From NCBI GenBank assembly GCA_003158115.1, contig PMGM01000096.1, forward strand, positions 6,066 through 17,634: a stretch of DNA of 11,569 nucleotides, read 5' to 3'. This document shows, piece after piece, positions 1 to 6,715 of the stretch (its first letter is position 1; each line of letters starts with the position of its first letter). Position numbers and translations under genes: made by a program. This stretch comes from Methanobacterium sp. GTDB lineage: Archaea > Methanobacteriota > Methanobacteria > Methanobacteriales > Methanobacteriaceae. The notes beneath the pieces are model-generated. The model was given only the letters and a program-made list of their open reading frames with translations. It searched no databases and was not told the origin of the DNA.

Positions 1-330
1 TCGCAGTACTAGTAATGATATAATGGCATTCTTTTCATGTTCAATCACAGATCCTTCCATCAATTAACTCCATGGACATCATAACCTTCTAAAAACAGAA
101 AATTGTAGACATATATGATCTGTTATAATTTCTATTATAACCTACTTCCTTAAGAGAATCCTTTGCATCACAGAATTCATCTATTGCCAAGCATTAATAA
201 CTCTGGGCCTTTTTATAACTTTAATATCTTGAAATAAATCCTTAAGTTCGGGAAATATTGGACCATTAGGGTCCTAGTCAACACGGTTTTATCAGTAACT
301 GGTAGTTCAAATAATTAGTTGTTTTTGCAT
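1..330 (-). pseudogene. Decayed gene relic, family not recognised, runs off the left edge
   Basis: On the minus strand this stretch keeps protein-like sequence split over several frames. A possible start at 330 reads MQKQLII and then meets TGA. One frame gives DPNGPIFPELKDLFQDIKVI, continuing KRPRVINAW before a TAG. A second frame continues without a gap in sense as LAIDEFCDAKDSLKEVGYNR and ends in FLEGYDVHGVN with a TGA at 62-60. That TGA overlaps by one base an ATG at 60 opening a third frame, MEGSVIEHEKNAIISLLVLR, which is open to the window edge. Charged, hydrophobic and turn residues are distributed as in a real soluble protein rather than in random A/T-rich DNA, and the pieces join in order, so I read it as a frameshifted pseudogene. 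I cannot name the family. The piece from 60 leftward could instead be the true start of a neighbouring gene. Confidence 0.45.
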
Positions 331-512
331 ACTAGAATATTATTTTTAAATACTTCCAGAGATATGTTTTGAGGTATTTGTATTAAACCTTATTGGTGGT
401 CAATCAGTAGTAATGTTTATATCATATGTTAAAACTCATAAAGTCTGATTTCCCCTATATTTCCTCTTGTTTTCTCATCTATCTGATTTATTAAATAGTT
501 GTATATAAACAG

Positions 513-1379
513 TCATTTAACAAATTCATGGTTTTGAAGGTCTTTTATGGCTTGTTCTATTTCATCTGTGGTGTTCATCACAAACGGCCCATATCGGGCT
601 ATTGGTTCATTAAGGGGTTTTCCAGAGATTAATAAAAATCTGAACCGAGTTTTCTTTGATTCAGCTTTAATATAATCTCCATCACCAAATATTACTAGTT
701 TGGTGGCTTGTACAATTGTTTCTTTTTCTTCAGATTTAGGATCTAAATCTTCAAATGTTCCTTCTCCTTGAAAAATATAGGCAAATGCTGTATGACCTGG
801 TTTGATAGGTTGTTCAAAAGAGGAACCTGCATGAATATTCACGTCTAAATACATTGGATCAGCAAATATCTCGGTTACAGCACCTTTAACTCCTCTAATT
901 TCTCCAGCGATTATCTTTACAATCGCCCCACCTTCAGAATTAATTTCTGGAACTTGGGATGATTTAACTTCTTGATAATGAGGTGTTGTCATTTTGAGCG
1001 TGGCAGGTAAATTTACCCAAAGTTGAAATCCTTCCATCTTTCCATTGTATGGTCTTGGCATTTCCTCATGAATAATTCCACTACCCGAGGTCATCCACTG
1101 TACTGCATCTTTCTCTAATATACCTTGGTTTCCCATACTATCTTTATGTTTAACCCTGCCATCTAACAGATAGGTTACTGTTTCAATTCCGCGGTGTGGA
1201 TGCATTGGAAAACCTGCTATATAATCTTCAGGATCATCAGATCCAAAGTGATCAAAGAGTAGAAATGGATCGAGATAATCCAATTTTTGAGTAGCAATAC
1301 TTCTTTTTAATCGCACACCCGCACCTTCCATGACGTATACTGGATCAATAATTTCTATAACTTTTCGAAGTTTTTTCAT
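513..1379 (-). CDS. Pirin family protein (bicupin metalloprotein)
   Basis: This is a full-length pirin-like protein of 288 residues, the usual size for the family. The N-terminal cupin carries the family signature MHPHRGIETVTY (59-70) followed by SGSGIIHEEMP (98-108). By comparison with human pirin, H60, H62, H104 and E106 should be the four metal ligands (Fe, or another divalent metal). The second cupin domain spans roughly 150-270 and normally lacks metal ligands. Known pirins range from quercetin 2,3-dioxygenase activity to redox-sensing transcription cofactors; which applies in a methanogen is unknown, so the call stops at family level. The protein has no signal peptide or membrane segment and should be cytosolic. 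The ATG at 1379 opens the conserved N-terminus; upstream there is only a weak GATGTGA-type binding site, and TTTATAAA at 1401-1408 may be a TATA box. It appears monocistronic. The same-strand molbindin relic upstream is separated by over 220 bases containing U-tracts. Confidence 0.9.
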   Translation of the reverse strand: MKKLRKVIEIIDPVYVMEGAGVRLKRSIATQKLDYLDPFLLFDHFGSDDPEDYIAGFPMHPHRGIETVTYLLDGRVKHKDSMGNQGILEKDAVQWMTSGSGIIHEEMPRPYNGKMEGFQLWVNLPATLKMTTPHYQEVKSSQVPEINSEGGAIVKIIAGEIRGVKGAVTEIFADPMYLDVNIHAGSSFEQPIKPGHTAFAYIFQGEGTFEDLDPKSEEKETIVQATKLVIFGDGDYIKAESKKTRFRFLLISGKPLNEPIARYGPFVMNTTDEIEQAIKDLQNHEFVK

Positions 1380-1573
1380 TTTATTTTCACATCAATTTTT
1401 TTTATAAATTATTTTTTAAAATTAAACCTATGAACCTAAATAAACAAATAACCCTAATCATTAAGGTTTTTTTTATAATAATCTCTAGTCTGTTGAAATA
1501 TAATAATATATAAAAAAAAATTATTCAATTATTCTAAAAATATTGTCCCAAAACTAATAATTTAATAATATCT

Positions 1574-1582
1574 AAAAAAAAA
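1574..1582 (-). terminator. U-tract terminator behind the molbindin relic
   Basis: Nine consecutive T residues on the minus strand begin 21 bases after the molbindin stop codon, the arrangement expected for archaeal U-tract termination. A second T9 run lies further downstream at 1512-1520. Neither is preceded by a strong hairpin, which archaeal termination does not require. Confidence 0.4.
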
Positions 1583-1602
1583 GAATTTTTTGAGAAAATA
1601 TT

Positions 1603-1809
1603 TTATTTAGCTACCATGACTTCTGTGGATTTGATTATAGCTGATGCAACATCTCCAAGTTTAAGGTTAAGTTTTTCAACAGATTCTTTAGTTATTATTG
1701 CTGTTATGAGTTGTGGTCATTCAATTTTTATTTTAATGTTGGCCATTACAGCGTCTACTTCAATACTCTCTATTTTACCTTCAAAAACATTTCTTGCACT
1801 AATCTCCAT
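1603..1809 (-). pseudogene. mop: Molbindin (Mop/TOBE domain) interrupted by one in-frame TGA
   Basis: The minus strand from ATG at 1809 encodes a 68-codon molbindin. It starts MEISARNVFEGKIESIEV, reaches IKIKIE, hits TGA at 1719-1717 (codon 31), and continues in the same frame with PQLITAIITKESVEKLNL, LKLGDVASAIIKSTEVMVAK and a TAA. The start SARN, the middle I(I/T)xxSVexLxLkxGd and the end aiIKSTeVM are the hallmarks of stand-alone Mop domains, small cytosolic proteins that oligomerise to bind molybdate or tungstate. The residue before PQL is usually Gly in this family, so GGA to TGA by one base change (C to A at plus-strand 1719) would explain the lesion. A fair ribosome binding site (AGAGATGAT) precedes the ATG. 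Everything else is intact, so this is either a very young pseudogene, a sequencing error, or a read-through case. Selenocysteine insertion is unlikely because the site is normally Gly. The overlapping plus-strand ORF at 1616-1846 is only the shadow of this gene. Confidence 0.8.
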
Positions 1810-2122
1810 AAATCATCTCTATAAATATTATGTTGTTAATCACTAAAAATAATTACCATCAAAAAAAATATATTCATTAATATAATGCGGATTAATTATA
1901 TTCTGGATAAATGTTAATTTCAAGAGAAATCGATTCAACTAGAAGATTTTATACAATGTATTCTCGAGTTGATGTTCGATTATTATATTATTTGTAAAGT
2001 TTAATTTAATGTCCTTAAGGAGAAGTAAGGATTTCAATAACCACTAAACTAAAATACAATTAAATCAAATAGTAATTAATTCATATAGATTATATGGCAG
2101 TGACAAAACAAGGAGGTTGAAT
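1810..2122. other. Divergent intergenic region between molbindin and the YbjQ pair
   Basis: No gene is visible in these 313 bases. The region separates a minus-strand gene from a plus-strand operon, so it should contain two promoters. A perfect 10-base palindrome, TCCTTAAGGA, lies at 2012-2021. A/T-rich TATA candidates occur at 2053-2065 and 2083-2095 for the plus-strand genes, but neither can be chosen with confidence. The region ends in the AGGAGG binding site at 2111-2116. Confidence 0.5.
2111..2116 (+). promoter_or_regulatory. Ribosome binding site deciding the YbjQ start
   Basis: AGGAGG lies six bases before the ATG at 2123. The in-frame TTG at 2117 abuts this site and cannot be used, so the shorter form of the protein is chosen. 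Confidence 0.75.
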
Positions 2123-2449
2123 ATGTTAATTTTAACCACACCTACCATTGAAGGAAAAAAAATAGATGAATATTATGGATTGGTTACAGGAGACTCATTA
2201 TTGGGGGCAAATCTTTATAAAGATATGTTTTCAGGAGTACGAGATGTAGTGGGTGGAAGAACCACCAAATATGAAGAAGAACTCACCAATGCCCGGGAAT
2301 TGGCTCAAAAGAGTATGGAAGAAAAAGCTGAAAAGAAAGGTGCTAATGCAATCATTGCAACCCGTGTATCATATCATAACCTTGGTGGTACAATGGGAAA
2401 CACCATAATGGTCACCATATTTGGAACAGCAGTATCATACAGTGATTAA
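2123..2449 (+). CDS. YbjQ/UPF0145 family protein (PF01906-type)
   Basis: This 108-residue cytosolic protein has the complete YbjQ pattern and the family's usual length of just over 100 residues. Family landmarks are the N-terminal [10 protein letters not shown] strand (5-14), [12 protein letters not shown] (19-30), the central [19 protein letters not shown] (36-54), the helix [20 protein letters not shown] (59-78), and the closing strand IFGTAVSY (99-106). YbjQ proteins form pentamers in solved structures and have been labelled heavy-metal binding, but no cysteine or histidine cluster is seen here, so a metal role is not supported by this sequence. The biochemical function is unknown. The downstream gene starts 34 bases after the stop and carries a diverged copy of the same domain fused to membrane helices. 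The two are therefore probably co-transcribed, and the proteins may interact. Confidence 0.9.
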   Translation: MLILTTPTIEGKKIDEYYGLVTGDSLLGANLYKDMFSGVRDVVGGRTTKYEEELTNARELAQKSMEEKAEKKGANAIIATRVSYHNLGGTMGNTIMVTIFGTAVSYSD

Positions 2450-2470
2450 TATAACAAATAAAATATTTTA

Positions 2471-2478
2471 GAAGGTGA
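2471..2478 (+). promoter_or_regulatory. Ribosome binding site pointing to a TTG start
   Basis: GAAGGTGA matches the archaeal anti-Shine-Dalgarno sequence and ends five bases before TTG at 2484. The in-frame GTG at 2475 lies inside the site itself and so cannot be the start. Confidence 0.65.
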
Positions 2479-2483
2479 CATAT

Positions 2484-3320
2484 TTGGCTACTGTAAAAGA
2501 AACTTTTGTAGACAAACGTTGGGGAATTATTGCTATAACCCTAGGAATTTTAGTAGGAGTATTCTCTGCATATATCTGTATTAAATTTAATTTGGTTATT
2601 TTTGGATTCAATATCATGTATATATTGTCTCCATTAGCTGCAGGATTTGTTGAAACAGTTATAGCCCGTGAAAAATATGGTAAAAGTACAGGTGCTATCA
2701 GTGCTCTTTTAACCTTTATTTTAATCAATATTTGGGGCTGGTTCCTACTCGGATATATAACTAACAATCCAACCACATTCAATTTAATAACTTTAATTGC
2801 GATTGTACTTACAATTCAAGCTGCATTCCCAATATTCATGAATTATCTTCTCTTTGTTGTTGGTATTAGTATAGTAAGAAAGATTATAGGATTTTTAGTT
2901 TATCTACCAGCTAAAATCCAGGGAAAACCAAAGGAAGTCGTAAAAGATAGGGAAGTTTACGGGTCGTCAGTTGATGAAGTATTCCTTGAATCCTTAAAAA
3001 TACCATTAGTATCGGTTCCTAACACACCAATCGGTACGATTAAAACCAATATTGGTATAGTTACTGGTGAGGCTATTGCAGAAGAAAAAGAAGCCAAGAA
3101 CTTAATTTCTAAACTCACAAACATCATCGAACTAACACAAATAGATGACATTTATCTGGGAGAAGCTAAAAAAGTTGCATTATCCCGAATGCTCCTATCT
3201 GCTAAAGATTTAGGAGCAAATACTGTAATAGAAGTGTTGATCGATTATGTTTCTATTGGTGGATTTCAGGGCAATGCATTTATTGTAACTGCAACTGGAA
3301 CTGCAGTATTGTACGAATAA
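2484..3320 (+). CDS. Four-helix membrane protein with C-terminal YbjQ-like domain
   Basis: The product is 278 residues from the TTG start. Four hydrophobic segments fill the N-terminal half (about 13-33, 37-60, 70-93 and 100-131), then a basic linker (IQGKPKEVVKDR, 145-156) places the remainder on the cytosolic side. Residues about 172-278 align with the whole upstream YbjQ protein: GIVTGEAIAE (191-200) matches [22 protein letters not shown] (240-251) matches [12 protein letters not shown], and VTATGTAVLYE (268-278) matches [12 protein letters not shown]. The central GGR-T segment of the stand-alone protein is missing and is replaced by a different stretch (LTNIIELTQIDDIYLGEA). The domain is therefore a diverged paralogue that may keep only the fold and the oligomer interface. 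It lies 34 bases behind the first YbjQ gene with its own binding site, so the two look like one operon. Function is unknown; a membrane-anchored YbjQ ring with the free YbjQ as partner is only a suggestion. Gene-level confidence is high, role low. Confidence 0.85.
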   Translation: MATVKETFVDKRWGIIAITLGILVGVFSAYICIKFNLVIFGFNIMYILSPLAAGFVETVIAREKYGKSTGAISALLTFILINIWGWFLLGYITNNPTTFNLITLIAIVLTIQAAFPIFMNYLLFVVGISIVRKIIGFLVYLPAKIQGKPKEVVKDREVYGSSVDEVFLESLKIPLVSVPNTPIGTIKTNIGIVTGEAIAEEKEAKNLISKLTNIIELTQIDDIYLGEAKKVALSRMLLSAKDLGANTVIEVLIDYVSIGGFQGNAFIVTATGTAVLYE

Positions 3321-3506
3321 TTCTTCATATTTTTGATACAAATAGATATGATATTAAAAATAGTATTTAACTAATATTTATCTGAACTAGATTCATACTA
3401 AGATTAGTAAATAATATATTTGATTTATAATGATTTAACATTGCAAATCTATATCTATGATAATAATTTAATTAAAATATATTATCAAAATAGTTTTGGA
3501 GAAACA

Positions 3507-3523
3507 TCTAATAGATTATTAGA
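3507..3523. promoter_or_regulatory. 7-3-7 perfect dyad upstream of the acyl-CoA synthetase
   Basis: TCTAATA-GAT-TATTAGA is a perfect inverted repeat located about 20 bases upstream of a TATA-like element, TTAAATATT, at 3542-3550. This is a suitable place for an operator acting on the synthetase gene. Dyads arise by chance in A/T-rich DNA, so this is tentative. Confidence 0.25.
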
Positions 3524-3580
3524 GCTCCATGAAGTAAAATCTTAAATATTTCTGTAAAAATTAAAAATGTTAAATTAAAT

Positions 3581-3587
3581 AGGTGAT
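3581..3587 (+). promoter_or_regulatory. Ribosome binding site deciding the synthetase start
   Basis: AGGTGAT directly touches the ATG at 3588, leaving no spacer, but stands six bases from the second in-frame ATG at 3594. The start at 3594 is therefore preferred. Confidence 0.6.
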
Positions 3588-3593
3588 ATGAAA

Positions 3594-5678
3594 ATGCTTA
3601 ATCATATGTTCAATGCAAAATCAGTGGCAATAATAGGTGCGTCTGAGACAAAAGGTAAGATCGGAAACGATTTAATGATATCGCTTTTGAATTATTACAA
3701 AGGGAAAATTATACCAATTAATAATCATCGAGAAGAAGTACTCGGAATCCAAGCTTATAAATCAATAAAAGATTACGGCCCTGTAGATCTTGCAGTTGTA
3801 GTCATACCATCCCCTTTTGTACCTGCAGCAGTTAGAGAAGTTGGAGAAACTGGTACAAAAAATCTTGTAGTTATTTCTGCAGGATTTAAAGAAACTGATG
3901 AAGTTGGAGCTGAACTTGAAAAGCAGCTAGTGGACATATGCAAAGAATTTGATATTAAACTGGTAGGTCCTAATTGTTTGGGTATCATGAATACCTACAA
4001 CGATATGAACGCATCATTTTCCTCGGATATTGCAAAAAAAGGACATATAGCATTCATGACACAATCAGGTGCAATTTTTGCTGCAATACTTGACTATGCT
4101 GATAAAAAGAATATAGGTTTTTCAAGAATTGTGAGTCTTGGAAACAAAGCAGGAATAAACGAAACAGATTGTTTAACAAACTTCATGGATGATGATAACA
4201 CAAGTGTTATAGCAGGATATCTTGAGGGTATAGTTGATGGCCCGGCATTTATGGAAGCTAGTAAATTAGCTTCAAAGAAAAAACCTGTAGTGATTATTAA
4301 ATCGGGTACCACATCTAAAGGATCTGAAGCTATTTCTTCACATACAGGTACTATTGCAGGTTCAGATTCTGCTTATGATGCAGCTTTCAAGCAGTGTGGA
4401 ATACTCAGAGCAACTTCATTAGAAGAGATAATGGATTACAGTCGAACATTAGCATTGTTTCCCTTACCAAAGGGTAAAAGAATAGCAATAATTACGAATG
4501 CTGGTGGTCCTGGAATTATGACTACAGATTCTATAATAAATCATGACCTTGAAATTGCACAATTTACAGATGCAACTAAAGCAAAATTGAGTGAATTTTT
4601 ACCTGACACAGCAAATGTTAATAACCCAGTTGATGTACTGGGAGATGCAAGTCCAGAAAGGTTTGGATTCGCTTTAGACACTGTTTTACAGGATCCTAAT
4701 GTGGATGGTGTAATATATTTAGTAACACCACAATCAGTAACTGATCCTGAAGGAACAGCTAAAGTGGCAATTGACCATGCTAAATCTTGCAATAAACCTG
4801 TTTTGTTCAGTTTTTTCGGAGGAACACGTTGTGAAGAGGCAGAAGTAGTTTTAAATGAAGCTAAGGTGCCAAATTATTTATATCCTAAGGCAGCTGTAGT
4901 AAGTATGAAAGCATTATACGATTATACGATTATAAAAGCTCGAGAATATCCAGAACCTCCAGTATTTGATGTGGATAAAGAAGCTGTTAAAAATATAATT
5001 GAAAATGCAAGGAAAAGAGGAACCAATACTCTTGGTTTAGAATCATTCGATATACTCAAGGCATATGGAATTCCTGCAGTTGGAACAGCAATATCAAAAA
5101 CTTTAAAGGAAACTGTTGATGCAGCTGAAGAAATTGGATATCCACTGGTTATGAAAATAATCTCTCCACAGATTTCACATAAATCTGATGTGGGTGGAAT
5201 CAAACTTAACCTCAATAATGCCGAAGACGTTAAGGACGCTTATGAAGATATGATGGCTAAAATACCTGAAAAAGTACCTAATGCAGTACTTGAAGGTGTT
5301 CAATTACAGAGAATGGTTTCTGGTGGTAAAGAAGTAATTATTGGTATGATTCAGGATCCTACATTTGGACCAACTTTGATGTTTGGACTCGGTGGTATCT
5401 ACGTTGAAATATTAAAAGACGTTAAATTTGCAATTGCACCAGTAAATGAAAACGATGTAGCCAGCATGATAAGTGGAATCAGAACTCACAAACTTCTTGA
5501 GGGTTCAAGGGGAAGTGCACCAGCAGATATTGCAGCTATTAAAGATATCATCTTAAGAGTTTCCCAACTTGTCTTAGACTTCCCAGAAATCAGTGAGTTT
5601 GAAATCAACCCGTTAATTGTTTTCGATGAAGGAGAAGGAGCATTAGCAGTTGATATGAGATTAATATTAAAGGAATAA
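3594..5678 (+). CDS. ADP-forming acetate/acyl-CoA ligase, fused alpha-beta form
   Basis: The 694-residue protein interconverts an acyl-CoA (typically acetyl-CoA) with ADP and phosphate to give the acid, CoA and ATP. Residue numbers count from the preferred ATG; an ATG six bases upstream is in frame. Domain order is that of single-chain NDP-forming synthetases: a CoA-binding Rossmann domain (about 5-135, with [17 protein letters not shown]), two succinyl-CoA-ligase-like domains (about 145-450), and a C-terminal ATP-grasp domain (about 465-694). SSHTGTIAG (248-256) supplies the phosphorylated histidine H250. IYLEG-type sequence appears as GYLEGI (208-213). In the ATP-grasp part, [12 protein letters not shown] contains H529, probably the second active-site histidine known from Pyrococcus ACD1, and FEINPL (669-674) is the metal/nucleotide motif. 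No catalytic residue looks missing. The gene is cytosolic, stands alone, and ends in a strong terminator. In a methanogen it may serve acetate activation or disposal or 2-oxoacid-derived acyl-CoAs; the true acyl substrate cannot be read from the sequence. Confidence 0.95.
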   Translation: MLNHMFNAKSVAIIGASETKGKIGNDLMISLLNYYKGKIIPINNHREEVLGIQAYKSIKDYGPVDLAVVVIPSPFVPAAVREVGETGTKNLVVISAGFKETDEVGAELEKQLVDICKEFDIKLVGPNCLGIMNTYNDMNASFSSDIAKKGHIAFMTQSGAIFAAILDYADKKNIGFSRIVSLGNKAGINETDCLTNFMDDDNTSVIAGYLEGIVDGPAFMEASKLASKKKPVVIIKSGTTSKGSEAISSHTGTIAGSDSAYDAAFKQCGILRATSLEEIMDYSRTLALFPLPKGKRIAIITNAGGPGIMTTDSIINHDLEIAQFTDATKAKLSEFLPDTANVNNPVDVLGDASPERFGFALDTVLQDPNVDGVIYLVTPQSVTDPEGTAKVAIDHAKSCNKPVLFSFFGGTRCEEAEVVLNEAKVPNYLYPKAAVVSMKALYDYTIIKAREYPEPPVFDVDKEAVKNIIENARKRGTNTLGLESFDILKAYGIPAVGTAISKTLKETVDAAEEIGYPLVMKIISPQISHKSDVGGIKLNLNNAEDVKDAYEDMMAKIPEKVPNAVLEGVQLQRMVSGGKEVIIGMIQDPTFGPTLMFGLGGIYVEILKDVKFAIAPVNENDVASMISGIRTHKLLEGSRGSAPADIAAIKDIILRVSQLVLDFPEISEFEINPLIVFDEGEGALAVDMRLILKE

Positions 5679-5696
5679 ATACATAAAAATTGTCAG

Positions 5697-5746
5697 GGTT
5701 TGGGTTAATTAAATCCAAAACCTTTTCTTTATTTTTTATTTTTTTA
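5697..5746 (+). terminator. Hairpin plus U-tract terminator of the synthetase gene
   Basis: GGTTTGGGTT at 5697-5706 pairs with AATCCAAAACC at 5712-5722, with one bulged A and one G-U pair. The stem is followed by a T-rich run broken by single C or A residues. It begins 19 bases past the stop codon and is the clearest terminator in the window. Confidence 0.8.
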
Positions 5747-6417
5747 GATTCATTATAATAATAGTGTAAAAGTTCGTTACACCAAATTAGAATATTGCAA
5801 ATTAATTTGATTATAGAACAACATACTAAAATCTCGTAATAAGCCTATTTGGTTAGGATGATATATGGTGCCTTCTAAACATCCTCATACATTTAAACTC
5901 ACATATTATTTCCTGATATTAAAGTCCTAGGATTTATTATACTTTCAGAACAAATAGACGTTAAATTATTCAATCATTCTACTTGAACTAATAAACATTT
6001 AATAAATATAATAATAATAATTTTTTAAAGTTACTATGATTTTGTTGTAGTATTCACAAATGCAATTAAAGAAATTAATAAATTTTTGTGTATTATTAAA
6101 TACAGTTTACTACTCCCAATGTAATTTTTGATTGATATTATGGAAATTTAATGTTTATAATAATTTAAAGTTCCATTTTTTAGAAAACAATTACAATGAG
6201 TATCTTATTTTTATATCAATAAATTTATAAATAATTAAAACTAATATTATGATGTAATAGAATGTAATAGACAATATTAGATTAATTATACAATCAAATT
6301 TAGGAAGTAAATGAAATCGATATTGAACAGAAATATGAATATTCATATCTACATCGTATTGGAACAATCTGATAATAGTGAACATCTTATTATTTAAAAC
6401 TATTATGGGGAATTATA

Positions 6418-6549
6418 ATGAAAATTTATGTCGATTATATCTACAATGTCTCAGATTATAAAGATGAGAGTAAATGGGTTGACTACGGATTATTAATACA
6501 TTTAAATCATGTTTTCGATTATAGGAGGTTTAGATCTAAATATCTGTAA
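6418..6549 (+). CDS. Doubtful 43-residue ORF
   Basis: ATG at 6418 opens 43 codons encoding a charged, tyrosine-rich peptide (starting MKIYVDYIYNVSDYKDESKW). Composition is more protein-like than most chance ORFs in this region, with acidic and basic residues mixed. There is only a poor upstream purine stretch (GGGGAA, 6407-6412) and no family resemblance. It may be a small protein, a gene fragment or chance. Confidence 0.2.
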   Translation: MKIYVDYIYNVSDYKDESKWVDYGLLIHLNHVFDYRRFRSKYL

Positions 6550-6569
6550 TGATGTGGCCATAAAGTATA

Positions 6570-6608
6570 ATAATCGTCAATATTATTACAAATTTTCTTG
6601 ATGATTAT
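6570..6608. repeat. 11-base inverted repeat with 17-base loop
   Basis: ATAATCGTCAA (6570-6580) pairs fully with TTGATGATTAT (6598-6608) if one G-U pair is allowed on the plus strand. It lies about 110 bases beyond the end of trkH and is not followed by a long U-tract on either strand, so it is not an obvious terminator. Confidence 0.4.
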
Positions 6609-6683
6609 TTAGGGTTAATTTGATATACAAAGAGCTAATAATTCTTAAAATGATTTATTATTGATCAACCTACATTTCATATT

Positions 6684-6703
6684 GAAAAAGAAAAGAAAAA
6701 GAG
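6684..6703 (-). terminator. Pyrimidine-rich terminator behind trkH
   Basis: The minus strand reads CTCTTTTTCTTTTCTTTTTC beginning 12 bases past the trkH stop codon. An extended U-rich run of this kind is typical of archaeal 3' ends. Confidence 0.5.
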
Positions 6704-6715
6704 AATTTTATTTAT

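Larger units (their letters stand above)
5747..6683. other. Gene-poor A/T-rich region with scattered dyads
   Basis: This stretch of almost 1 kb between convergent transcription units has no recognisable gene. It contains an inverted repeat GTGTAA-N7-TTACAC (5764-5782), a perfect 16-base palindrome (6333-6348), a 12-base palindrome TTTAGATCTAAA (6529-6540) and an 11-base stem with 17-base loop (6570-6608). A 64-codon minus-strand ORF (6385-6191) is rich in Ile, Tyr and Phe, has no binding site, and looks like chance A/T coding. A 43-codon plus-strand ORF is listed separately. No tRNA or rRNA is seen. Confidence 0.5.

Noticed and set aside
1450..1476. Imperfect hairpin followed by T8 on the plus strand
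   Set aside because: The stem contains a C-A mismatch and a two-base loop, and no plus-strand gene lies upstream that would need a terminator here.
1616..1846. 76-codon plus-strand ORF
   Set aside because: It is antisense to the molbindin reading frame, has no ribosome binding site, and its sequence is explained by the opposite strand.
6191..6385. 64-codon minus-strand ORF rich in Ile, Tyr and Phe
   Set aside because: No binding site, A/T-driven composition, no recognisable motif.
6311..6397. 28-codon plus-strand ORF with an AGGAAG just upstream
   Set aside because: Too short and without conserved features. The purine stretch alone is weak support in A/T-rich DNA.
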